DNA of 64,000 bases from Acidobacteriota bacterium (GTDB lineage Bacteria > Acidobacteriota > Terriglobia > Acidiferrales > UBA7541), in contig JAMCWK010000150.1 in NCBI GenBank assembly GCA_023481105.1, forward strand, positions 22,791 to 86,790, read 5' to 3'. Position numbers and translations under genes: made by a program. Position 1 is the first letter of the stretch, and the number at the start of each line of letters is the position of its first letter. The notes below the pieces were generated by a model that saw only the letters and a list, made by a program, of their open reading frames with translations, was not told where the DNA came from and did no database searches. Below are positions 55,499 through 64,000 of this stretch, piece by piece.

Positions 55499-56239
55499 TC
55501 ATAAATTCTTTACCACCATCCACGCGCCTAGCAGGACAATGAACACGGCAAATGCTTTTCGCAGTTGCCCGGCATGGAAGCGGTGCGAAGCGGCCACGCC
55601 CGCGAACGTCCCCACTAGTGCCGCGCCGCCCAGCGGCAGCACCACGTTCCAGTTCATGTGCAGCGCGCTGCGGTGGCCCCACAGCGCGATGGCGCAATTC
55701 GCGCCGATAACGAAAAGGGAAGTGCCGATCGCAGGCTTCATCTGCTCGCCAAGGAAAAGTACCAGCGCCGGCACGATCAGGAAGCCCCCACCGACGCCGA
55801 GAAACCCTGTGAGAAAACCTACCCCGGCGCCGCATGCGGCAAGTACGAAAATATTCTTCTTGGATTTTTCAGTAGCATCGTCCATGCACCGCCGGTACAT
55901 GGCCGCACCGGCCACCAGCATGAGCGCTCCGAAAAGCAGCATCAGCAGCGCGCCCGGCAGGCGATTGGAAAAGTACGCGCCCAGCAGGCTCACCGGCGCG
56001 CCGCATGCGGCGAAGAGGAACCCGCCTTTCCAGTCCACCATTCCCGCGCGGTGGTGTTGCAGCGCCGCAGCCCACGCCGTCAATCCCACCAGCACCAGCG
56101 AAATGGCAATGGCCGCGTGCTCTTCCACGCCGAGCACGTACACCAAAATCGGCACCGCAAGAATGGACCCGCCGCCTCCCAGCAGGCCCAGCGAAACCCC
56201 CATCAACGCCGTGAGAAAAATTCCCAGCCAGAAGTCCAC
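55499..56239 (-). CDS. TauE/SafE family permease
   Basis: GVSLGLLGGGGSILAVPILVYVLG and second half GFLTGFLGVGGGFLIVPALVLFLG. Confidence 0.9.
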   Translation of the reverse strand: MDFWLGIFLTALMGVSLGLLGGGGSILAVPILVYVLGVEEHAAIAISLVLVGLTAWAAALQHHRAGMVDWKGGFLFAACGAPVSLLGAYFSNRLPGALLMLLFGALMLVAGAAMYRRCMDDATEKSKKNIFVLAACGAGVGFLTGFLGVGGGFLIVPALVLFLGEQMKPAIGTSLFVIGANCAIALWGHRSALHMNWNVVLPLGGAALVGTFAGVAASHRFHAGQLRKAFAVFIVLLGAWMVVKNL

Positions 56240-56369
56240 GAATTGTCCCTGATGTTTCGGCGGGAGTGTAGCACGCGCGGTAGTCAGTCGTCAGTTTTCA
56301 GTCATCAGTTTTCGGCCCGCTGTAATCACAAATAGGCCACGACTGAACCTGAAACCTGAAAACTTCCTT

Positions 56370-57485
56370 CTACCGCTTGAGCACTTCTTCAAAGAACCCC
56401 AGCGCGCGCGGATCGTTGGATTGTCCCAGCCAGAACATGGCTTGCTTGCGCACGGCAGGATTTTTGTTTGTCTTGGCCACTTGAATCAGCATTGGCACGC
56501 CCTGATCTTTCGGCAACTGGCTGAGCGCGAACACCGCTTTCTTCTTGATGTCGGTGTCCGGATCATTTTCGATCGCCGCCGTAATTGCTTCCGCCGCTTT
56601 CTTGCCGGCCTTCTGCCCCAGCCAGAACAGCGCCTGCCCGCGGACGTGCTTGCTTTGGTCTTCGCGCGCCACGGCAATCATCGTGTCCACGGATTCCGGC
56701 ACTTTGCTGACGGAGAGCGCAAAGACCACTTTGTCGCGCACGCGGTCGCTGGGATCGTCGCGCACCATGCGCTTCAGGATTTCGTAGCCGCGCCGCTCGC
56801 GCGCCGAGCCCAGCCAGAAGGCGGTTTGTCCGCGCAACCATTCTGATTGCGACGGCGCGATGAAACTTTCCAGCATGCTGTCCGCTGCCGCGTCCGCGTG
56901 CAACGCAATCGCGGAGATGGCCGCGTTCGCGCGGCGCCGCGATGGCTTATCGTCATCGGACTCGGTCGCGCCGGACCCGCCGGTGCGCACAAACGATGCC
57001 AGCAGCGCCACGCTTTCCGCCGGCTTCACTCCCGTCAACCAGTGCACGGTGAGCCCCCAGGCGTCAATCGCGCACTCTTCCGAAAATGTACGGATTTTTT
57101 CCACGCTCTTTCCGGAAACGCGGAACAGCACCAGCATGTTTCGCGGGCCCTCCAGTTTTACGCTGCGGTCTTCGTCCGAGTTGTTGTAGCTGACTTCGTT
57201 CTGCCCTTCCAGCCGGCAGCCGCCGCAGCATCCGCCCGAATTTCGATAGGAGTCCGTCGAGTTCCAGCAGCACATTTGGTGCGCGCCGAGGACCGGAACG
57301 GAGTAACCAATCCACGCCGGCGATTCCTGGGCTGCGACGATTCCGCGGAATTCCCGCTCTAAACCCGCGGTGACGTTTCGGGGCTGCACCTTTGCATTGG
57401 TCAACCGTGGTTCTTGTGCCGACGCAGAGGCGGCGCAGATGACGAACAACACAAACAGTGATGCCAATCGAGCCATTGTCTTCAT
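56370..57485 (-). CDS. Exported HEAT-repeat protein
   Basis: Signal peptide; repeated (F/V)ALSQLPKDQGVPMLIQVAKTNKNPAVRKQAMFWLGQ units. Confidence 0.85.
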   Translation of the reverse strand: MKTMARLASLFVLFVICAASASAQEPRLTNAKVQPRNVTAGLEREFRGIVAAQESPAWIGYSVPVLGAHQMCCWNSTDSYRNSGGCCGGCRLEGQNEVSYNNSDEDRSVKLEGPRNMLVLFRVSGKSVEKIRTFSEECAIDAWGLTVHWLTGVKPAESVALLASFVRTGGSGATESDDDKPSRRRANAAISAIALHADAAADSMLESFIAPSQSEWLRGQTAFWLGSARERRGYEILKRMVRDDPSDRVRDKVVFALSVSKVPESVDTMIAVAREDQSKHVRGQALFWLGQKAGKKAAEAITAAIENDPDTDIKKKAVFALSQLPKDQGVPMLIQVAKTNKNPAVRKQAMFWLGQSNDPRALGFFEEVLKR

Positions 57486-57546
57486 CTTCCGCCTCCCACT
57501 CTCTGCCGATCTTCAATCGCAATGCGCAAATCAATCACGCAATGTC

Positions 57547-59154
57547 CTACGGCTTGTTCAGCAGCTCCATCAGGAAGTCCGTACCTTCCTTGCAGCTCAT
57601 CAGCGAAAGTTTTTGTACGGCACTGCGCTTCAGCTCCTGGTCCGTTTCCTTGCGCGCGACGTCCACAAGCTGCCTGCAGTTGCCCTGCAGGAAAAATGCG
57701 TTGAGTACGCTCTTGCGCACGCCAGTTTCTTTTTCGCTGGAGTACAACTCGACCAGCGCGTCGCCCGTGCGCTTGCTGCCCATCAGGCCGAGGTTGTTGA
57801 TGGCCTTCTTTCGCAGGTCGGGGTCCTTTTCTGATTTCGCAAGCAGAATCATATGCTCCGCATCCCCGCCAACAAACATGCCGCCGATAATCTTGCTTTT
57901 CACCTCAGTGGTAGTTTCCTGCTGGTACATTTGCCACAACTCGTCCTTCGCGCCCATCACGCCGAGTTGCTGCACCGCCGCCGCGCGCAGGTCCGGGTCC
58001 TTTTCATTGCGCGCGACGCCCAGCAAGAATTCCTTTTCGCCGGAGACCATAAAGCTCTGGAGGATTTTCTTCTTGATGGACGTGTCGCTACTCGCTTCGT
58101 AGATGCTCTTTAGCACGGCGCGGCTTTCGTGCCCGCCAAAGATTCCCAGGTTATTGATGGCATCCCGCTGCAAGTCGGGCGCCAACTGGCCCCGGGCAAC
58201 TTTTTCCATCACCTCGCGTGCGCGAGGCGACCCGCTTTGCGCCAGCACGAATAGCGCCTGCTTGCGCGCTTTCGGGCAGTTGGCGATGCCAGACTGAAGC
58301 AGCGTCTCGAGCAGTGGAACGGCCTGCTCGGAGTCCCGATGCATCAGGCTGTTGATCGCCAGCAGCTTTAGTTCACAGTCCTCTTCGCTGGTGCCGGTGG
58401 ATCTGCCCACTGGGCCACCAACGGGCCCGCCCGCGGGTCCACCGATTCCTCCGCCAACTTGTCTCCCGCTTCGCACCTCGATCTCCAGCGCCTTCGCATC
58501 CTTGACGTAGTTGCTCTTGGGATAATTCTTTTGCAACTCAGCGAGCGTCGCGATGGCCGCTTCGCGGTGACCGCCTTTGTATTCTGCGTACCCCTTCCAA
58601 TACAGTGCGGCGTCGGCCTTCTTGCCCTTCATCTCCGCGACTTGCGCAAATCTCTGCGCGGCCTTTTCCCATTGCCCTTCGTCCAGATACTCTGTGCCGT
58701 CGTCGTAAAGTTCTTCTTCGCGGTCCAAGCGTTCTTGCTCGCGATCCTTCATCTCTTCAGCGCGCTCGCGGTCCCGCTCGGCTTTTTCCTTGGCGCGTTC
58801 CGCTTGCTCGCGCGAACGCTCGGACTGTTCCTGTGCAAATTCCCCTGACAGTTCTAAGTTGCTGAGTTGGAGCGCGGGCATGGCAGCGAGCGCGGAGAGG
58901 GCGGAGAGATTGCTCAGCTCAGACAGCGCGGATAGCCCGGAAAGATCCGGCAATTCCGGCATGGCGGCGAGCGCCGGAAGCTCCGGCAATTCAGGGAGCG
59001 CCGGCAGCGCGATCCGAGGCACTCGCACAACTGGCGCGTGTTTGGATGCCGCCGTCGTCGGCTTCTTCGTTGCCTGCGGCGCGGCAGCTTGGGCCGCGGC
59101 GGGCCCTGCCATCAGCATCAACGCTGCAAGAGTCCAAATCAGCTTGCGAATCAT
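57547..59154 (-). CDS. Exported TPR-like/HEAT-repeat protein with Leu/Pro-rich and charged coiled-coil N-terminal region
   Basis: MIRKLIWTLAALMLMAGPAAAQ signal, ELPELPALAAMPELPDLSGL..., ERDRERAEEMKDREQERLDREEE, many HEAT repeats. Confidence 0.85.
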   Translation of the reverse strand: MIRKLIWTLAALMLMAGPAAAQAAAPQATKKPTTAASKHAPVVRVPRIALPALPELPELPALAAMPELPDLSGLSALSELSNLSALSALAAMPALQLSNLELSGEFAQEQSERSREQAERAKEKAERDRERAEEMKDREQERLDREEELYDDGTEYLDEGQWEKAAQRFAQVAEMKGKKADAALYWKGYAEYKGGHREAAIATLAELQKNYPKSNYVKDAKALEIEVRSGRQVGGGIGGPAGGPVGGPVGRSTGTSEEDCELKLLAINSLMHRDSEQAVPLLETLLQSGIANCPKARKQALFVLAQSGSPRAREVMEKVARGQLAPDLQRDAINNLGIFGGHESRAVLKSIYEASSDTSIKKKILQSFMVSGEKEFLLGVARNEKDPDLRAAAVQQLGVMGAKDELWQMYQQETTTEVKSKIIGGMFVGGDAEHMILLAKSEKDPDLRKKAINNLGLMGSKRTGDALVELYSSEKETGVRKSVLNAFFLQGNCRQLVDVARKETDQELKRSAVQKLSLMSCKEGTDFLMELLNKP

Positions 59155-59178
59155 GTCTTCTCCTCTTTCCATGTGTGC

Positions 59179-59982
59179 TTACGTAGATTTCTTTGCTGGT
59201 TCCGCAGCTGGCTGCGGAGCCGCGTCTTGCTGCGCCGGCTTGGCGCGCTCGCGCACCTCGGAGCCAATCACGCGCACCTTGAACAGAATTCCTTGTGACT
59301 CGATGCGCTTGCGCAGCGATTCCATCTGCTTCGAAGAAACTTCCGAGGGGCTGTTGGCTACCTCCACCAGCACGCGCTCGAGTTCATCGAGCACGCTGGC
59401 CACGCCGGCTTCGCCCGCATTCATCGCGGTCTGCCGGTAGAGGCGGTTCTCACCCACCAACTCCGAAGCCATGTGCTGCTCGGAAGAAATATCCACTTTG
59501 CCGTTGGAAGGCGCATTGGAGAGTTCCACGAGCACCATCTGGCTGCGCTCCAAATGTTCGCCCACAGCCACCATCAGGATTCGCTCGCGGGCCTGGGGCG
59601 AAATGGCCGCCGAAGTCGGCGGCTCTTCACGCGTAACGCGCCCCACGAAGAAAGCCACAATCAGCAGCACGGCCATCGCGCCGGCCAGCGCCCATCGCTG
59701 CGGCGCCAGCCACCAATTCCAGCCGCGCAAACTTTCTTTCCCCGGCGCGCCCTCGAGCCGCGGACGCAGCCTTGCCCACACTTCACTGCCGTATTCCTCC
59801 GCGCGCTCCGGCACCGGCGCAGCGTCCACCGCGGCCAGCACGCGCTGCAGCGCCGCATAGCTCGCGCGGCAGTTGTCGCACGCTGCCAGATGCTCGCTCG
59901 CAGCGCGGCGCTCCGCGGCCTCGCGGTACGCCTCCTCGCCGTAGTGATAGAGGATCAGTTGCTCTTCGTTCAGGTGGTTCAT
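59179..59982 (-). CDS. Zinc-binding anti-sigma factor (zf-HC2-like), single TM
   Basis: HLAACDNCRASY (HxxxCxxC), TM WALAGAMAVLLIVAFFVG; ATGA overlap with sigma gene. Confidence 0.85.
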   Translation of the reverse strand: MNHLNEEQLILYHYGEEAYREAAERRAASEHLAACDNCRASYAALQRVLAAVDAAPVPERAEEYGSEVWARLRPRLEGAPGKESLRGWNWWLAPQRWALAGAMAVLLIVAFFVGRVTREEPPTSAAISPQARERILMVAVGEHLERSQMVLVELSNAPSNGKVDISSEQHMASELVGENRLYRQTAMNAGEAGVASVLDELERVLVEVANSPSEVSSKQMESLRKRIESQGILFKVRVIGSEVRERAKPAQQDAAPQPAAEPAKKST

Positions 59983-60581
59983 CGCGTTGTGCTCACCATG
60001 GGTTCCAGCGCGCGGCGGAGTTTCTGTACCGCGCGGAAGATGCTGTTCTTCGTGGCGCTCACCCGCAGGCCCAGTGCCTTGCCGATTTCTTCAATGGACA
60101 AGCCTTCGAAATGCCGCAGCACGAATGCCGAGCGCTCCACGTCGCTCAACTCGCTCATTGCCTGTTCCACCCGCGCACCGACCTGGCCGCTGAACACCAC
60201 TCGGTCTGGGGCCGGCGCCTCCGAAGCCAGTTGTTGTACCGCCGGATTTCCTTCGGCGTCGTCCGGTTCGCGGTGTTCCTCGTGACGCATTCGCGAGCGC
60301 CGGAAATCGAGCGAGCAATTGATGCCGATGCGGTAGAGCCACGTACCAAAGTTGGCGCGCGACTCGAACTTGCTCAATCGGCGGTAGGCTCTCAGGAACG
60401 TTTCCTGCACCACTTCCTCCGCGTCGTGTTCGTTTCCGGTCATGCGAAAGGCCAGCCGGAAGAGGCTGCGGCTGTGCCGGTCCACGAGCACCCGAAAGGC
60501 GTCGCGGTCGCCGGCCAGCGCCCGCTGTACAGCCGCTGCATCGCTTCCTTCCATCCGATTCATTAGACCGGGATTGTCCAT
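59979..60581 (-). CDS. ECF RNA polymerase sigma factor (RpoE-like)
   Basis: FRLAFRMTGNEHDAEEVVQETFLRAYRRLSKFESRANFGTWLYRIGINCSLDFRR; sigma-4 SDVERSAFVLRHFEGLSIEEIGKALG. Confidence 0.92.
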   Translation of the reverse strand: MDNPGLMNRMEGSDAAAVQRALAGDRDAFRVLVDRHSRSLFRLAFRMTGNEHDAEEVVQETFLRAYRRLSKFESRANFGTWLYRIGINCSLDFRRSRMRHEEHREPDDAEGNPAVQQLASEAPAPDRVVFSGQVGARVEQAMSELSDVERSAFVLRHFEGLSIEEIGKALGLRVSATKNSIFRAVQKLRRALEPMVSTTR

Positions 60582-60643
60582 CAGCGGTTAGGTGCCGCGC
60601 CACAAATATCCGGCTCGCACCGTATCCGGGCAGCCGGTTTCAC

Positions 60644-60661
60644 AACGTCACGTGTTACGTT
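60644..60661. promoter_or_regulatory. Imperfect inverted repeat AACGTCACGTGTTACGTT in divergent intergenic region
   Basis: AACGT/ACGTT arms around CACGTG between ECF sigma gene and DUF5916 gene. Confidence 0.3.
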
Positions 60662-60701
60662 AGAGTATTCGGTTTGCTTGGTGGGGAGAGTGCGCGAAAG
60701 T

Positions 60702-63065
60702 ATGGGTTCCACCTCCAAAACAGTGCGTTTCTGGTCTCTCGCAGTTCTCTGTGCGTTGCTGGCACTTCCCGCGACGCTTGCCGCTGAGCAGCCTCCGGCC
60801 TCCGCGCTCGTCATTCCTCGTGTGGACCGTGCGCCTACGCTCGAAGATTTCCTCGACATGAAGCCCAGCCCGGCCGTCGAGGGCAAACTCGCTAAGGTGG
60901 ACGATTTCCGCCAGACACGTCCAAGCGACGGCAAGCCGGGGACCGAGCGGACCGAAGCATACTTGGGTTACGACAGTGAAAACCTCTACGCCGTCTTCAT
61001 CGCTTTCGACTCCGAGCCGCAGAAGCTGCGCGCGCGTATGGTTTCCCGCGAAAATTTCGTCGGCGAGCACGGCGACATGGTGGACGACGGCGTCTCCGTC
61101 TCGCTGGACACATTCAACGACCAACGGCGCGGCTACATTTTTCAGGTGAATCCCTACGGCGTGCAATGGGACGGCCTCTACAGCGATAACAACGGCTTTG
61201 ATGTTTCGTTCGACACCGTCTGGCATTCGCGCGCAAAAATCACTGGCCGCGGCTTCGTGGTGTGGATGGCCATTCCGTTCAAAAGCCTGCGCTTCTCTTC
61301 GGCGCGGGAGCAGACCTGGGCCATCCTGCTGAACCGCGACATTCCGCGCAAAAGCGAAGTAGTCTTCTGGCCGATTTATTCCTCGAAAATCAGCGGCTAC
61401 ATCAACCAGGCCGCGCCGATGAAAGGCCTGAAGAACATTTCACCGGGCCGCAACATGCAGTTCATTCCTTACGGCGCGCTTCGCTCGTTTCGCGCGCTGG
61501 ACGAGCGCGACGCCAACGCTCCCGCCTTTCGCGGCAAGCGCGCGGAGGCGGATGGCGGCGTGGACGCAAAACTTGTGCTCAAAGACAGCCTGGTGCTCGA
61601 CGTCGCCGTAAACCCGGACTTCGCGCAAGTGGAATCCGACGAGCCGCAGGTGACCGCCAACGAACGCTTCGAATTGTTCTTTCCGGAAAAGCGCCCATTC
61701 TTCCTGGAAAACGCCAGCTTCTTCCAGACGCCCATCAATTTGCTTTTCACGCGGCGCATCGCCGACCCGCAGTTCGGCGTGCGCCTGACCGGGAAATTGG
61801 GCCCGTGGGCGGTGGGCGCACTTTTTGCCGACGACCAAGCCCCCGGCAAAAGCGTTGCGAAAAACGATCCCATGGCCGGGCAGCGCGCTTACTTCACCGT
61901 GCTGCGCGTTAACCGCGACATTTTCAAGCAATCCTCCATCGGCTTCATTTTTACCGACCGCGAATTCCGCGGCGACCTTGCCGGCCGCCTCCTGAGCGAT
62001 CTCCCGGAGAATGCACAGACTCGCTCCAATCGGGTCGCCGGCTTTGACGGCCGCTTCCGCCTGGACCAGAACTGGTCGGCGGCGTTTCAAGCGGCCACCA
62101 GCAGCACGCGCTTCCTGGACGGCACGCGCTCTGCCGGCCCGGCCTACGAAGTCACGCTGAACCGGCGCGGCAGACAGTTCAATACAAGCTCTCGCTTCAG
62201 TGACCGCAGCCCGGGCTTCCACACCGAGGCCGGTTTCATCCCCCGCCTTGACATCCATGAATTCAACCAGAGCTTTAGCTACCGCTGGCGCCCGGAAGGG
62301 AAACACTTCATTTCCTGGGGGCCCAACGTGTTCGGTGGCGCCACGTGGGACCACAGCGGCACGCGGCTAAACTGGATTGTTGTCTCGCAGCTCGTTTTTG
62401 ATTTTGTCGCCCAGACTCGTTTCCAACTTTTCTATGCCCCCGAAAACGAGCGCCTCCGCCCGCAGGACTTTTCCTCGCTTTCCGCCAACCGCGATTATCA
62501 CCGCATCACACGCGGCTTTTCCTTTGCCACCGGCGCCCTGCGACAAGTGGACATCCGCGGTGAATTCCGCTTCGGCCAGCGCATCAATATTAATCCGCCG
62601 GGCACGTTGCAGCCGGACCTCGTCAACCGATCCAGCGGCAACCTTTCGCTTACCCTCCGCCCGGTTCACCAGCTCCGCATTGATAGTGCGTACTTGTTGT
62701 TCCGGCTCACCGACCGCGGCAATCATCGCAGCATATTCAACAATCACATCATCCGTTCCAAGTGGAACTGGCAGTTCAATCGCGAGCTGTCGCTGCGTGT
62801 CATCCTGCAATATGACGCGCTGCTGGCCAACCAGTTGAACACTACGCTGGAAACGCGGCGAAATTTCAATGCCGACTTTCTCGTCACTTACCTGCTGCAC
62901 CCGGGCACCGCGCTATACGTCGGCTACAACTCCAACCTGCAAAACCTTGATGTGGTGCCGTGCACACTGCCGGCCACCTGTTCCTCGCAAATCGTGCGCA
63001 CCAGCCGCTTTCTCAACGATGCCCGCGGCTTCTTTGTCAAATTCTCCTATCTATTCCGATTCTGA
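60702..63065 (+). CDS. DUF5916 / CBM9-like N-domain outer-membrane protein
   Basis: Signal peptide at MGSTSKTVRFWSLAVLCALLALPATLAA; TEAYLGYDSENLYAVFIAFD, NPYGVQWDG, LDVAVNPDFAQVESDEPQVTANERFELFFPEKRPFFLEN, C-terminal barrel ending in YLFRF. Confidence 0.88.
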   Translation: MGSTSKTVRFWSLAVLCALLALPATLAAEQPPASALVIPRVDRAPTLEDFLDMKPSPAVEGKLAKVDDFRQTRPSDGKPGTERTEAYLGYDSENLYAVFIAFDSEPQKLRARMVSRENFVGEHGDMVDDGVSVSLDTFNDQRRGYIFQVNPYGVQWDGLYSDNNGFDVSFDTVWHSRAKITGRGFVVWMAIPFKSLRFSSAREQTWAILLNRDIPRKSEVVFWPIYSSKISGYINQAAPMKGLKNISPGRNMQFIPYGALRSFRALDERDANAPAFRGKRAEADGGVDAKLVLKDSLVLDVAVNPDFAQVESDEPQVTANERFELFFPEKRPFFLENASFFQTPINLLFTRRIADPQFGVRLTGKLGPWAVGALFADDQAPGKSVAKNDPMAGQRAYFTVLRVNRDIFKQSSIGFIFTDREFRGDLAGRLLSDLPENAQTRSNRVAGFDGRFRLDQNWSAAFQAATSSTRFLDGTRSAGPAYEVTLNRRGRQFNTSSRFSDRSPGFHTEAGFIPRLDIHEFNQSFSYRWRPEGKHFISWGPNVFGGATWDHSGTRLNWIVVSQLVFDFVAQTRFQLFYAPENERLRPQDFSSLSANRDYHRITRGFSFATGALRQVDIRGEFRFGQRININPPGTLQPDLVNRSSGNLSLTLRPVHQLRIDSAYLLFRLTDRGNHRSIFNNHIIRSKWNWQFNRELSLRVILQYDALLANQLNTTLETRRNFNADFLVTYLLHPGTALYVGYNSNLQNLDVVPCTLPATCSSQIVRTSRFLNDARGFFVKFSYLFRF

Positions 63066-63182
63066 CCTCTTCAGTTCAAGAAGTCCTTCACTCGCCACTC
63101 AGCACTCGCCACTCGCCACTTGTTTTAGGTATGATGGGACAGGGAGTTTCCCCGCCGTTGTCCGGTTTCTGAGGAGTCACAC

Positions 63183-64000
63183 GTGATCCCGCGATATACA
63201 CGTCCGGAGATGGGCCGCGTCTGGAGCGACGAAAACAAGTACGCCAAGTGGCTGGAAGTCGAGTTGGCCGCCACAGAAACTTTGGCTGACCTAAGCATCG
63301 TGCCGCGCGGCGCCGCCGCTGCTTTGCGCAGCCGCGCCCGCGTGGATGCCGCTCGCATTAACGAAATCGAAGCCCGCGTCAAGCATGATGTCATTGCCTT
63401 CACCCTGCAGGTCAGCGAATCGGTGGGCGAAGCGGATTTTGCGCGCTGGTTGCACCACGGCCTCACCTCCAACGACGTGGTGGACACGGCGCAGGCGCTG
63501 CTCGTGCGCGAGGCTTCGCAATTGATTGAAAAAGGTCTCGAAAACTTTGGTGAGGTGCTCCAGCGCCGCGCCCTCGAGTTCAAGAACACGCCTCAAATCG
63601 GCCGCACGCATGGCGTCCACGCCGAGCCCATCACCTTCGGCCTGAAGCTGGCCAACTGGTTCGCGGAAAACCGCCGCAACCTCGAGCGCTTTCGCGACGC
63701 CGCCCAGCAACTGGCCGTGGGAAAGATTTCCGGCGCAGTCGGAAACTGCTCGCACTTGGGCCCGGCGATCGAAGAGCAGATCTGCAAGAAGCTGAGGCTG
63801 GCTGCGGCACCGGTTTCTTCGCAAGTACTGCAGCGCGACCGTCACGCACAGTTCGTTGCTACTCTGGCGATCCTGGCAGCCTCGCTGGAGAAGATCGCAT
63901 TGGAAATCCGCCACATGCAACGCACGGAAGTGCGCGAGGCCGAAGAACCTTTCGGTGACGAACAGCGCGGCAGCTCAGCCATGCCGCACAAGCGCAACCC
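63183..64000 (+). CDS. purB: Adenylosuccinate lyase, 3'-truncated by window end (not in supplied ORF track)
   Basis: Manual translation from GTG 63183: MIPRYTRPEMGRVWSDENKYAKWLEVELAATE ... TSNDVVDTAQALL ... GRTHGVHAEPITFG ... signature GSSAMPHKRNP at window end. Confidence 0.93.
   Translation, partial: MIPRYTRPEMGRVWSDENKYAKWLEVELAATETLADLSIVPRGAAAALRSRARVDAARINEIEARVKHDVIAFTLQVSESVGEADFARWLHHGLTSNDVVDTAQALLVREASQLIEKGLENFGEVLQRRALEFKNTPQIGRTHGVHAEPITFGLKLANWFAENRRNLERFRDAAQQLAVGKISGAVGNCSHLGPAIEEQICKKLRLAAAPVSSQVLQRDRHAQFVATLAILAASLEKIALEIRHMQRTEVREAEEPFGDEQRGSSAMPHKRN

Noticed and set aside
1-64000. Mobile elements, prophage, toxin-antitoxin or known anti-phage defence genes
   Set aside because: Looked for transposase, integrase, restriction, Cas and toxin-like proteins in the track; none recognised.

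Overview
High-GC bacterial window with an Acidobacteriota-like gene repertoire (taxonomy is inference from gene content only). No rRNA, tRNA, CRISPR array, integrase or transposase was recognised. Bases 1-18 kb are a same-strand exopolysaccharide locus: beta-barrel, Wzz/GNVR chain-length protein, ExeA-like ATPase, CpsD-type tyrosine kinase, polyprenyl-P sugar transferase, several glycosyltransferases including a tandem GT4 fusion, O-antigen-ligase-like protein, flippase, heparinase-like protein and AsnB-type amidotransferase. The order resembles loci known from exosortase/PEP-CTERM systems, but no exosortase is in the window. Bases 18-33 kb hold an accessory surface module: a secreted parallel beta-helix protein, a propeller-like protein, a DUF362/CapK-like/deacetylase-like operon, and a ~2,430-aa predicted lipoprotein with 20 IPT/TIG repeats, some arranged as a 4-domain higher-order repeat. 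That lipoprotein's C-terminal beta-helix is a paralogue of the free-standing protein at 18 kb. Bases 32.6-41 kb are regulatory: two sigma-54 activators with near-identical HTHs, a histidine kinase, a GGDEF-PilZ protein and two single-domain PilZ proteins, one preceded by a possible structured 5' leader. The remainder is mostly housekeeping or standard genes (mtaB, acpS, pgeF, rlmN, M16 peptidase, MBL hydrolase, TauE, ECF sigma/anti-sigma with HEAT proteins, DUF5916, 5' part of purB). Small palindromic repeats occur around 7 kb and 48-50 kb. All assignments come from reading motifs by eye; no database search was run.
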